Below, in pieces: positions 1 through 5,795 of a stretch of DNA of 9,029 bases. Positions within the stretch are counted from its first letter, which is position 1. Each line of letters opens with the position of its first letter. The translations under genes were made by a program, and so were the position numbers. Source of the DNA: Patescibacteria group bacterium (GTDB taxonomy: Bacteria; Patescibacteriota; Dojkabacteria; SC72); contig DOZG01000014.1 in the NCBI GenBank assembly GCA_003518125.1, positions 1-9,029 of the forward strand. Reading direction: 5' to 3'. The notes under the pieces were generated by a model. The model was not told the origin of the DNA, did no database searches, and saw only the letters and a program-made list of their open reading frames with translations.

Positions 1-20
1 GAGTCCCGTCTCTCGCTCCA
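1..20 (+). tRNA. tRNA 3' end, probably tRNA-Gly (partial)
   Basis: The first 20 bases read as the end of a tRNA: the last four T-loop bases (GAGT, following an implied TTC), the 3' strand of the T stem (CCCGT), the 3' acceptor strand (CTCTCGC), discriminator T, and an encoded CCA at 18-20. The implied 5' acceptor strand is GCGAGAG. A U73 discriminator with G1-C72, C2-G71 and G3-C70 pairs is the known identity pattern of bacterial tRNA-Gly, and the segment closely resembles the E. coli tRNA-Gly 3' end. tRNA-Cys also has U73, but its acceptor stem usually differs. The anticodon is outside the window, so the amino acid is inferred. Confidence 0.8.
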
Positions 21-66
21 AGTTTTCATCTGCCTAATCTATTTAAGTTTGATTAATATTTTAGAT

Positions 67-597
67 ATGGGTGAAAAAGAAGCAAAGGGTGAATTTGTTC
101 TCAAAACTTCAGATATAGAAGGGAGAGATAATAAAAGACTGCCACGTTTCTATATGTTAGGTGTTTTACAAGGATTTGTTATTGATGAAGCTGAAACAAA
201 GAGATTGAGAGGCCTATTCAGAAATAACGATTTAATAATTTTGAAGATAAAGAAAGGGATAGATCCACATGAAGGTCCAACGGATCATGTTATGGCATTA
301 AGACAACTATATCATTATAAGGATTTGTATCCAGGATTGGGATATAAGCCAAACTCAAATAAAAATGCAGCCGAAATATGTGAAGAAAGGTTTACAGATA
401 AGTATGGTCCTGTCGTTTTCACAATTGGTACCGATGTAGCAAAATGTGAGCGTTTTTTCCCAACTTTAGCCAGTGATTTGGCAAGGGCAGAAGGGGATTT
501 TGATTCTAAAGTTTTTAGACAAGAGTTCTGGGAGACATCAGATATGGATAGATCTAATATGAAAATACAAGCTTTTATAATAGTTACTGGAGAATAG
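67..597 (+). CDS. Hypothetical soluble protein, 176 aa
   Basis: I do not recognise this protein. It is hydrophilic and mixed in charge, with no signal peptide or membrane segment, so it is probably cytoplasmic. Visible landmarks are a basic stretch near residues 20-26 (RDNKRLPRF), a hydrophobic patch YMLGVLQGFVID just after it, a histidine-containing segment near 76-92 (HEGPTDHVMALRQLYHY), and a C-terminal strand (IQAFIIVTG). The reading frame is open to the window edge, but the tRNA end at 1-20 rules out a longer upstream gene. I prefer ATG 67 because a -10-like TAATAT (54-59) lies 7 nt upstream, matching the arrangement at other genes here. A TTG at 49 would add six residues. Neither start has a Shine-Dalgarno site. 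The stop is TAG; the next gene follows after 66 nt. Confidence 0.7.
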   Translation: MGEKEAKGEFVLKTSDIEGRDNKRLPRFYMLGVLQGFVIDEAETKRLRGLFRNNDLIILKIKKGIDPHEGPTDHVMALRQLYHYKDLYPGLGYKPNSNKNAAEICEERFTDKYGPVVFTIGTDVAKCERFFPTLASDLARAEGDFDSKVFRQEFWETSDMDRSNMKIQAFIIVTGE

Positions 598-648
598 ACC
601 TTCTTTAAATTAGTAAAATAGTTTAATATGGGCTAAAACCCTTTCTCA

Positions 649-657
649 TGGTATAAT
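649..657 (+). promoter_or_regulatory. Extended -10 promoter of the DUF4214-like gene
   Basis: TGGTATAAT is a perfect extended -10 element (TG-n-TATAAT). Six bases separate it from the ATG at 664, so the transcription start should fall on or next to the A of the start codon, giving a leaderless mRNA. The -35 region at the usual 17-nt spacing (629-634, TGGGCT) is poor, as is common when the TG extension is present. A short GGG-CTAAAA-CCC dyad lies just upstream, at 630-641. Confidence 0.7.
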
Positions 658-663
658 TAGGTT

Positions 664-1233
664 ATGAGAATAAAAGATTTAGATATTAGTAAAAAAGATT
701 TTACTTCCCCTAAAGATCGTCTCCCAATGATTAAAGAAGCCTTTAAGCTTGTAATGAATAGAGAGCCAAGTTCTAGAGAACTCTCATTTTATAAATATGG
801 TGTTCAAACCAAACAAGAAATTATTGAAAAACTTCTTACTAATGATGAACATAAGGATGCTTTTAAGAAAGCTAAAGATTTCCCTAAGATTGAAGAAAGA
901 AGTAAAGATGCTGAACTTAAAGTTTCTAAACTTAAACAGAAGATAGAGGATAGTAAACAGGAAGAATTATGTTTAAAAACTTTATTGGGTGAAAAGAACA
1001 GAGAGATAGCTATATTGAGAAAAGAAAAAGAAGATCCTTATAACTTTACTCATTCTCATGCGCTAAAGTATATAAAGGGTTTAACTGAGAACGGAAGAGA
1101 TAATATAAATAACTCAACACAAAAAAGTACATCTACTCAGGTAGGTGGTAAACATTTTTCATCAATATCATCTACTCCTATTAAAAGTAAGGAAACTTTT
1201 ATTGATAAAATATACAGATTGCTTAAGTTCTAA
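664..1233 (+). CDS. DUF4214-like domain and coiled-coil protein, 189 aa
   Basis: Residues about 24-65 resemble the DUF4214 repeat pattern: a helix with a 'FKLVMNREPSSRELSFY' motif, then a helix ending in 'LLTNDEHKDAF', equivalent to the family's 'Y..vLgReP...el.yw' and 'fl.S.EF'. Residues about 75-122 are dense in Lys and Glu with a heptad-like pattern (KVSKLKQKIED and onward), which predicts a coiled coil. A Ser/Thr/Asn-rich linker (145-175) follows, then a short C-terminal amphipathic helix (FIDKIYRLLKF) that could touch the membrane. There is no signal peptide. DUF4214 units are known mostly beside surface, S-layer and glycan-related proteins, so a scaffold role is possible, but this is inference. 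The start is fixed by the extended -10 element 6 nt upstream; the AGG at 659-661 is too close to act as a Shine-Dalgarno. The stop TAA overlaps the stop of the convergent gene. Confidence 0.75.
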   Translation: MRIKDLDISKKDFTSPKDRLPMIKEAFKLVMNREPSSRELSFYKYGVQTKQEIIEKLLTNDEHKDAFKKAKDFPKIEERSKDAELKVSKLKQKIEDSKQEELCLKTLLGEKNREIAILRKEKEDPYNFTHSHALKYIKGLTENGRDNINNSTQKSTSTQVGGKHFSSISSTPIKSKETFIDKIYRLLKF

Positions 1234-1286
1234 GTTGGTGGAGTTATCCATTTCTTAAAAGATTTTAAACCTTTTTTGCTTAGAAC
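1227..1286. terminator. Possible bidirectional hairpin at the convergent gene ends
   Basis: An exact 8-bp inverted repeat, GTTCTAAG (1227-1234) and CTTAGAAC (1279-1286), brackets the overlapping stop codons. Inside it lies a second AT-only dyad, TTAAAA-GA-TTTTAA (about 1254-1267), followed by a run of six T (1272-1277) on the plus strand. The position suits termination of both convergent transcripts, but the outer loop is 44 nt and the inner stem is weak. This is not a canonical GC-rich intrinsic terminator, and most of it lies within the coding sequence of the minus-strand gene. Confidence 0.25.
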
Positions 1287-1796
1287 AACCATTCCCCAGA
1301 TACTTAACCCTGAGAGAGATACAATGATTAATATCTTTGCAATATTCCCGTAGGTATAGCTAGGCTCTATTGGTTGAGCTAATAGATTACTATCAAATGT
1401 AATGATATCACTTACGCTATTTATATAATTCGTATCATGTTGCCAAGCAATTAAGTTCACACTCAACTCATAACTTCCTTCCTGTTTAGCTTTAATGGTT
1501 GTACTGAATGAATATGTTTTTCCATTATACAAATCAATAAACTCTTTATGTTTAGGATTAATCTCAATCGAGGTAGGGGCATCCCAAATAATTTGTGTTC
1601 GTGGTGAATCTATCTTAGGAGTAACATATATTGTATATGTTACAGCCTTGTTCCATGCTGATTGACTAACTCTTTCCATTGATATTTCAAAATACTGTGT
1701 ATCAGTTGTTAAGCTACTCTCTTGTGCGTAGAGAGGGATAGTGTTAGTTATAAGTAGGGAGAGAAGAATTACTGTAGTAAGTAGTATCTTTTTCAT
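1230..1796 (-). CDS. Secreted beta-rich protein with C-terminal membrane anchor, 188 aa
   Basis: The N-terminus is a clear signal peptide: two Lys, a hydrophobic core to about residue 20, and a probable cleavage after the Ala in PLYAQ (residue 24). Residues about 33-140 alternate hydrophobic and polar positions as in an Ig-like or NEW3-type beta sandwich; 'GKTYSFSTTIKAKQEGSYELSV' follows the usual strand-turn-strand pattern of such domains. Residues about 151-172 form one membrane segment, followed by a basic tail (KKGLKSFKK). The topology is therefore type I, with the domain outside the cell. There are no cysteines and no catalytic motif, so a structural or binding role is likely. I chose ATG 1796 over the GTG at 1817: the ATG begins the signal peptide properly and shares an ATGA overlap with the upstream stop. 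Last gene of the cluster. Confidence 0.75.
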   Translation of the reverse strand: MKKILLTTVILLSLLITNTIPLYAQESSLTTDTQYFEISMERVSQSAWNKAVTYTIYVTPKIDSPRTQIIWDAPTSIEINPKHKEFIDLYNGKTYSFSTTIKAKQEGSYELSVNLIAWQHDTNYINSVSDIITFDSNLLAQPIEPSYTYGNIAKILIIVSLSGLSIWGMVVLSKKGLKSFKKWITPPT

Positions 1797-2209
1797 TTTA
1801 ATATTCTTGTTATACACAGTTTATATACATGATATGCTCTTTTCGATTCTTCTAGAGTAACTAATTGATTTCTATGTACTATTTCATTTCTTAATTTATG
1901 TACATTCCAAAGATTTTGGTAGGTATCTTTTCTAAAAAGGTTCTTAGCATTCTTAAGATTCTCTCCACAATTACTTACATTCTTATATTTATAGTTTAAT
2001 GCTTTACTTAAAATATTATCAAGTCTAATTATTGCATCTTTCCTTTCATATCCATTGTCACTCTCTGCATGAGGTTTTAGATCATTTAATCTTTTAAGTA
2101 TGGAAGATTTCTTTCGTACAATACTCTTTGAGGTATTTAATCTAGAGAAAAGGACTAGGAGGCCAATCATACTCAAGATTATAGTTGTGAGAATTAATGG
2201 GTCACTCAT
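1793..2209 (-). CDS. Membrane-anchored HEPN-like protein, 138 aa
   Basis: Residues 5-22 form a single N-terminal membrane segment, followed by a basic stretch (SKSIVRKKSSILKR) that should place the rest in the cytoplasm. Residues about 55-136 are all-helical in pattern and include R107-N-E-I-V-H112, which fits the HEPN signature R-[N/D/H]-x3-H, within 'NLWNVHKLRNEIVHRNQ'. HEPN domains are known as small helical RNases in toxin-antitoxin and defence systems, and also as non-catalytic members. Whether this one cleaves RNA cannot be decided here; similar 'LRN.i.H' motifs occur in inactive helical domains. The gene is translationally coupled by ATGA overlaps at both ends (2206-2209 and 1793-1796), so it belongs with the two surface-protein genes beside it. 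It has no Shine-Dalgarno site. Confidence 0.7.
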   Translation of the reverse strand: MSDPLILTTIILSMIGLLVLFSRLNTSKSIVRKKSSILKRLNDLKPHAESDNGYERKDAIIRLDNILSKALNYKYKNVSNCGENLKNAKNLFRKDTYQNLWNVHKLRNEIVHRNQLVTLEESKRAYHVYKLCITRILK

Positions 2210-4050
2210 TTTTTATATACTACTTTATTTATTATTAAATATACAGCTCCCAGAAAGATTAGGAAAATAGTGGCAGAAAGTGCCTTTACAACAGTTTCAT
2301 AGCCGGTGTGTTTAGCTATTGAGTAATTTGTTGAGAGTAATTCTGATTGAACTGTTTTAATACCGTTTTTAATATTAGCTGATGTAAATATCATATCCTC
2401 TTCTAGGTTGTTGAAAGGAATGTAAAAATTAATTCTTTTGTTCATATGAGGGAGAAGTATGGCGTTTGTAGAATTGCTAACGTAGTCAATGTATTGATTA
2501 ATGTCTAGATTTGAATCTAAGAATTCAACTCCTGTTAATACTGTATTACCTGTATTTTCTAAATATATACTTCCGTGTAAATACTTATTTAAAATTGAAT
2601 ACGGTTCGAGGGAGAGAGAAAGATTACCTTGTGGGGAGTATATGGTATTACTATCCGAAATATATTCAAAACGGATATCATTATCCGAGTAATATGGTAG
2701 TGTCGGGGATATTGGTTCATATATCCGATTAAGAATTGAGATATGATCAAACTGTTCTCTTCCGAACAGAGATACTTTAGAGTAGTCTTCAAGATATGGA
2801 TCTAAGATTAACCATTCCTCTCCATCATATGCCTGTATCCAGTAATGAAACATTCCGTTTTCTTGATAGTTTGATATATCTGATATGTACCCAATGGTAT
2901 ATATACTTGGGATACCGTAGTAGTTAAGTATTGTTTTAAGTACATCTGCATAGTCTTCTGGTGTGCAATTAATAGGATCTCTTAGAATCTCAATACTTCC
3001 CTCTCTTGTTCCTCCGGAGAGTGTTGTTGAGGAAGCTGATGGTGTAAGGGTATCAATGGTGTATGTGTATAGGTATTTTAGTAGTTTATCTGTATCAACT
3101 GCATTGTCTACAATTCTCTTACTTTCTAAATATTCATCTACCTTCTCAATTTGCTTATTCTCTATACTCCAATATATATTACGATTATCGTAGTGTGGAG
3201 TTTCAAACGAAGGGTAGTATTTATGATATTCCATTACTACATATCCAGAAATCTTTACATCCATTTGAGTCTGTGGATCTACTGTAAATATTAGTAGATA
3301 ATTAAGATTATTATCAAGAATAGCCTGTGTTGGTTGTGTGCTAATATTTTCGATGATAATTTTTTGAAATTCAGAATCTTGTGGTATTAAAAGTTCGTAC
3401 TGTGTAGCAATATCACTTTGGTTATTAAATGATTTTGAAATATCGAATTTATATACAATTCCTTGATCAAATATTAACTTTATAGAAGTAGAATCTGGAG
3501 AATGAATATTTAATATATAATTATTGTCATCCTGTTTTTCACTTTCTGTTTGATCAGATATCCAGTTTACTTCACCAAAACTTTTGGGATATGTAATAGA
3601 TACCTGTGTTGTATCAGTATCTGTAATTTTGGAGATTAGATTTAGAATAGTTTGATCATCATATGTGTAGGAATAAGTAATACGTATCTTTTGTGGGTTT
3701 GTATCAGATACTATTGAATTTTCTAAATCAATCAGTATATCTGTAGCATTATTTCGATTGTATACAGTTGCCTCTAATGGCTTATTCCCTGTTATTGAAA
3801 ATATATCTGGGGTAATATCTGTTTGTGGGATTGTAATGGTGTAGTAGGTAAGGACAGTTCTCTCAAGAGAAGATATTGTAAGAGTACAGGTTGTATCTAT
3901 ATATCCATTGTTTTTAACTATATGAGAGAATATTGAACTAGTAGATATATTTTGTTGTGCAGAAAGGGGAGAGCTGTTAAATTGAACTAAAAAAAACAAG
4001 ATACTAGAAATCCATATCGCTTTCTTTAAAAATCGAATCAAACTTTTCAT
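2206..4050 (-). CDS. Secreted, membrane-anchored transglutaminase-like protein, 614 aa
   Basis: A signal peptide spans residues 1-31 (basic start, hydrophobic core, cleavage probably at LSA-QQ). Residues about 35-280 are beta-rich with Tyr/Thr-rich strands, like the N-terminal beta domains that precede transglutaminase cores in bacterial envelope proteins. Residues about 320-425 form the transglutaminase-like core with the triad apparently intact: C362 in NCTPEDYADV, H402 in FHYW and D417 in LILDPY, with the usual 'GIPSIYTIGYI' between Cys and His. Residues about 470-575 look like another beta domain, then a membrane segment (about 588-608) and a short VYKK tail. Members of this superfamily are cysteine proteases, peptidases or cross-linkers acting on proteins or peptidoglycan peptides; the substrate here is unknown. 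Its start lies 47 nt inside the upstream cupin gene, but the signal peptide supports that start. It overlaps the downstream gene by ATGA. Confidence 0.85.
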   Translation of the reverse strand: MKSLIRFLKKAIWISSILFFLVQFNSSPLSAQQNISTSSIFSHIVKNNGYIDTTCTLTISSLERTVLTYYTITIPQTDITPDIFSITGNKPLEATVYNRNNATDILIDLENSIVSDTNPQKIRITYSYTYDDQTILNLISKITDTDTTQVSITYPKSFGEVNWISDQTESEKQDDNNYILNIHSPDSTSIKLIFDQGIVYKFDISKSFNNQSDIATQYELLIPQDSEFQKIIIENISTQPTQAILDNNLNYLLIFTVDPQTQMDVKISGYVVMEYHKYYPSFETPHYDNRNIYWSIENKQIEKVDEYLESKRIVDNAVDTDKLLKYLYTYTIDTLTPSASSTTLSGGTREGSIEILRDPINCTPEDYADVLKTILNYYGIPSIYTIGYISDISNYQENGMFHYWIQAYDGEEWLILDPYLEDYSKVSLFGREQFDHISILNRIYEPISPTLPYYSDNDIRFEYISDSNTIYSPQGNLSLSLEPYSILNKYLHGSIYLENTGNTVLTGVEFLDSNLDINQYIDYVSNSTNAILLPHMNKRINFYIPFNNLEEDMIFTSANIKNGIKTVQSELLSTNYSIAKHTGYETVVKALSATIFLIFLGAVYLIINKVVYKK

Positions 4051-4741
4051 AGTTTCTTAATATTTGTTTAATTATTGGTGTCTTCTTAGTTATATTCTTT
4101 TCGTTAAGAATCTTCTTTATATCAAGATCTTCGATATTATTAATTATTTTGTAGGCAGGATTTCTTACTATCTCTACTTTAGCGTTTTTCCTGATAATAT
4201 AATAGGACATGCCACGTTTATCTTCAAGCACTACACGGGTTCTAGAATTTCTAGGAGATATTTCTAAAGCTATTAATGTTGAAGCCTGTCTTGTATTTAT
4301 TAAACAAATAGAGTATCCAGGTGGAACCAAAAGCTTACTCCCTTTTTTAATTTGAAGTCTATATATTCTGTTTTCAATAGGGCTTACATATTTTTGTAGT
4401 AATACATTACCTCCGCCGTATATAATTTCGAATAATCTTGGATACTTACTGCATTTGGTAGCTTTTGATTTTACAAACTCTATTCCAGCTAAGTTAGGTT
4501 TCATTAGGTATAGATTTACTCGTAAACCCATGTTTTTTAAATCCCCAAGTTGATTGTCAATATCCTTATATTTCACATAGAAAGTTTCTGGGCAATCTAA
4601 ATCTAGATTTAGAAGTTGGGGTTTAATATCTTCAATAGTTATAATAGAAATATCTTTTGGTTGATATTCTTCGGATTGTATCTCTTCTCCATTAAAAAAA
4701 AGGGGTAGGCCACTACTCTGTTTTAAGTTTGTCTTTGCCAT
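4004..4741 (-). CDS. Divergent glucose-6-phosphate-isomerase-type cupin protein, 245 aa
   Basis: Residues about 75-198 match the layout of the archaeal-type phosphoglucose isomerase cupin: NLYLMKPNLAGIEFVKSKA (where functional members have a GHYH metal site), FEIIYGGGNVLLQKY (the first barrel strands), KKGSKLLVPPGYSICLINT (second motif), and 'DKRGMSYYII' with 'VEIVRNPAYK' (a C-terminal pattern seen in bacterial relatives). E105 may correspond to the retained glutamate ligand. The two histidines of the first motif read as Ala-Thr-Lys here, and the second-motif histidine is replaced within PPGYSICLIN. Isomerase activity therefore looks lost, and a binding or regulatory role is more likely. The N-terminal 70 and C-terminal 45 residues are extra. 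There is no signal peptide, so it should be cytoplasmic. It has its own extended -10 promoter 7 nt upstream and overlaps the next gene by 47 nt. Confidence 0.65.
   Translation of the reverse strand: MAKTNLKQSSGLPLFFNGEEIQSEEYQPKDISIITIEDIKPQLLNLDLDCPETFYVKYKDIDNQLGDLKNMGLRVNLYLMKPNLAGIEFVKSKATKCSKYPRLFEIIYGGGNVLLQKYVSPIENRIYRLQIKKGSKLLVPPGYSICLINTRQASTLIALEISPRNSRTRVVLEDKRGMSYYIIRKNAKVEIVRNPAYKIINNIEDLDIKKILNEKNITKKTPIIKQILRNYEKFDSIFKESDMDF
4057..4062 (-). promoter_or_regulatory. Weak candidate internal -10 for the transglutaminase-like gene
   Basis: On the minus strand TATTAA (4 of 6 matches to TATAAT) lies 6 nt before the ATG at 4050, the same spacing seen at the leaderless promoters in this window. 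It sits inside the 3' end of the cupin gene. There is no TG extension, and such matches are common in AT-rich DNA. It is listed because the 47-nt gene overlap is long for simple translational coupling. Confidence 0.2.
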
Positions 4742-4748
4742 AGGGGTA

Positions 4749-4757
4749 ATTATACCA
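4749..4757 (-). promoter_or_regulatory. Extended -10 promoter of the cupin gene
   Basis: Read on the minus strand this is TGGTATAAT, identical to the element before the gene at 664. Seven bases separate it from the ATG at 4741, predicting a leaderless or one-base-leader transcript. The hexamer at -35 spacing (CGTCAT, 4777-4772) is weak. It lies in the 38-nt gap after the YggT gene, so the last four genes of the cluster can be transcribed separately from the first two. Confidence 0.65.
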
Positions 4758-4764
4758 TATTTTT

Positions 4765-4776
4765 GTCAAAAATGAC
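4765..4776. promoter_or_regulatory. Short dyad GTCA-AAAA-TGAC upstream of the cupin promoter
   Basis: A perfect 4-bp inverted repeat with a 4-nt A/T centre lies between 8 and 19 bases upstream of the TG of the extended -10, reaching the -35 region. It could be a small operator half-site pair or the remnant of a hairpin ending the YggT transcript. With only four pairs per arm, chance is a fair explanation. Confidence 0.2.
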
Positions 4777-4779
4777 GGT

Positions 4780-5067
4780 TTAATCATGCCTAAAGGCTTT
4801 TAATAACTCCGAGAGAACAAAACCAATGATTGCAAAAAAGATTAAAGCAATTATTGGTGTTATCATTATTTCAAAATTATCAATTACTAATGTAGAAGCA
4901 GTAATACCGCTAAATGGGGTTATGAATATATCAGACATTGAAAATATCCATTGTACATATAAGTTTAATTGATTAGCAGAGAAAAGGGATAGTAGTAATC
5001 TGATAATTATAAGGGTCTCGATGAAAGTGTCTGCAATGTAAGCAATTCTGAGTAGTAGTCTGATCAT
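4780..5067 (-). CDS. YggT-family membrane protein, 95 aa
   Basis: Two hydrophobic segments (about 12-30 and 66-88) flank a conserved loop with LYVQWIFSMSDIFITPFSGI. This matches the YggT family pattern of an aromatic-rich segment, 'sD....P.rg' and a second helix. The length fits a protein with one YggT unit; many bacterial members have two. YggT proteins are small inner-membrane proteins often encoded near cell-division or envelope genes; their biochemical role is poorly defined, with links to osmotic tolerance and division. The gene begins 2 nt after the stop of the lysozyme-like gene and must be co-transcribed with it. A GAG directly abutting the ATG is too close to be a Shine-Dalgarno site. 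Confidence 0.8.
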   Translation of the reverse strand: MIRLLLRIAYIADTFIETLIIIRLLLSLFSANQLNLYVQWIFSMSDIFITPFSGITASTLVIDNFEIMITPIIALIFFAIIGFVLSELLKAFRHD

Positions 5068-5069
5068 CT

Positions 5070-5795
5070 CTATATATTTTCTAAGTTATTTAAATAATAT
5101 TCTAGTTCATTCATATATCGGGTTACACCATTAGCCCAAGGGTGAGCAGGATTTCTTGCACATGGAGGACAGTATGTTGATTCTATATCAAAAGGTGTAA
5201 GTGATATCCCATATCCCAGGGCTAATCTTTGGGTAACATGTTCTATACCATCACCGAAGTTTTCAAATACACTGTACGCTCCTGCTGGACCACCTCTCCA
5301 TCCCCACCCATTGTTATATCCAGTATGTGGTATTAGGTTTCCAAAAGCAGATTCTACTCCAGATATACTTGCTACCAATCTCCAATCAAGTCCGTAAATA
5401 TCAGATTCAACAACGAATACTTCCGCATACGGTTGCATAGGAGAGTTGTAATCGCCTAGGAATTCTGACATTGCTAATACTCTTGGATCCTTAATGTAAT
5501 ATTTCGTTTTCGAACTTACCATATCTAGAGGATTCTCTTCTCCTATCACAGAAAGTGAATATGAATATCCAAGATTAGAAGTCGCATATACTGGAGTTAG
5601 AAAATTAAATTTTTCAGATTTTGAATTTCGTACAACAGAAAATAGAATATTTTCTATACTAGGTTCAACAATTGGTGAGAGAAAAATCATATATATTCCA
5701 AGAAAGAGTGGAATAAGAAAAAACTTCCACTTTTTCTGTGGCTTACTATTAGTGTTTCTAATATATGGCTGTAACTTTTGGACAGTGTTTGACAT
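5070..5795 (-). CDS. Membrane-anchored lysozyme-like peptidoglycan hydrolase, 241 aa
   Basis: A basic cytoplasmic N-terminus (1-23) is followed by one membrane segment (about 24-42), and the rest should lie outside the membrane. Residues about 120-235 have a lysozyme/lytic-transglycosylase-like fold signature: 'VVESDIYGLDWRLVASISGVESAFG', with E148 as the likely catalytic acid, then YNNGWGWRGG, a 'FGDGIEHVTQRLALGYG' helix, and a C-terminal 'W.nGV..YM.ELEYY' helix. Such enzymes cleave the glycan strands of peptidoglycan. The only two cysteines form YCPPC (C209, C212), which could be a disulfide or metal pair outside the cell. It leads the envelope cluster. The ATG at 5795 follows an extended -10 by 5 nt and overlaps the -35 of the divergent dnaE promoter. 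The exact family (SLT-type or glucosaminidase-type) is unresolved. Confidence 0.8.
   Translation of the reverse strand: MSNTVQKLQPYIRNTNSKPQKKWKFFLIPLFLGIYMIFLSPIVEPSIENILFSVVRNSKSEKFNFLTPVYATSNLGYSYSLSVIGEENPLDMVSSKTKYYIKDPRVLAMSEFLGDYNSPMQPYAEVFVVESDIYGLDWRLVASISGVESAFGNLIPHTGYNNGWGWRGGPAGAYSVFENFGDGIEHVTQRLALGYGISLTPFDIESTYCPPCARNPAHPWANGVTRYMNELEYYLNNLENI

Noticed and set aside
49..51. TTG start at 49 for the first gene
   Set aside because: There is no Shine-Dalgarno site, and a -10-like hexamer would fall downstream of it; ATG 67 fits the spacing seen elsewhere. It is not fully excluded.
1..66. Open frame running from the window edge into the first gene, suggesting a longer N-terminally cut protein
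   Set aside because: Bases 1-20 are a clear tRNA 3' end, so the upstream open frame is accidental.
627..649. GGG-CTAAAA-CCC dyad as a terminator of the first gene
   Set aside because: The stem is only 3 bp and followed by just three T; it is too weak to call.
1797..1817. GTG start at 1817 for the anchored beta-rich protein
   Set aside because: It adds seven residues (MYNKNIK) before a complete signal peptide; the ATG at 1796 has an ATGA overlap with the preceding stop, as at the neighbouring junction.
1793..2209. Recoding of TGA (code 25) as in some Patescibacteria
   Set aside because: TGA ends two genes exactly at ATGA overlaps with well-supported downstream starts, so it acts as a stop.
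2501..3287. Several short plus-strand and one minus-strand open frames (63-76 codons) inside the transglutaminase-like gene
   Set aside because: They lie within a well-supported long gene, have no recognisable domain, and include low-quality strings of Leu/Tyr/Ser expected from antisense reading.
4064..4267. 67-codon plus-strand open frame opposite the cupin gene
   Set aside because: It is antisense to a gene with a promoter and a family-like pattern, and its Phe/Tyr/Ile-rich translation looks like a composition artefact.
4749..4769. Perfect TTGACA on the minus strand (4769-4764) as the -35 of the cupin promoter
   Set aside because: Only 9 nt separate it from TATAAT, far short of the 16-18 nt needed, so it cannot pair with that -10.
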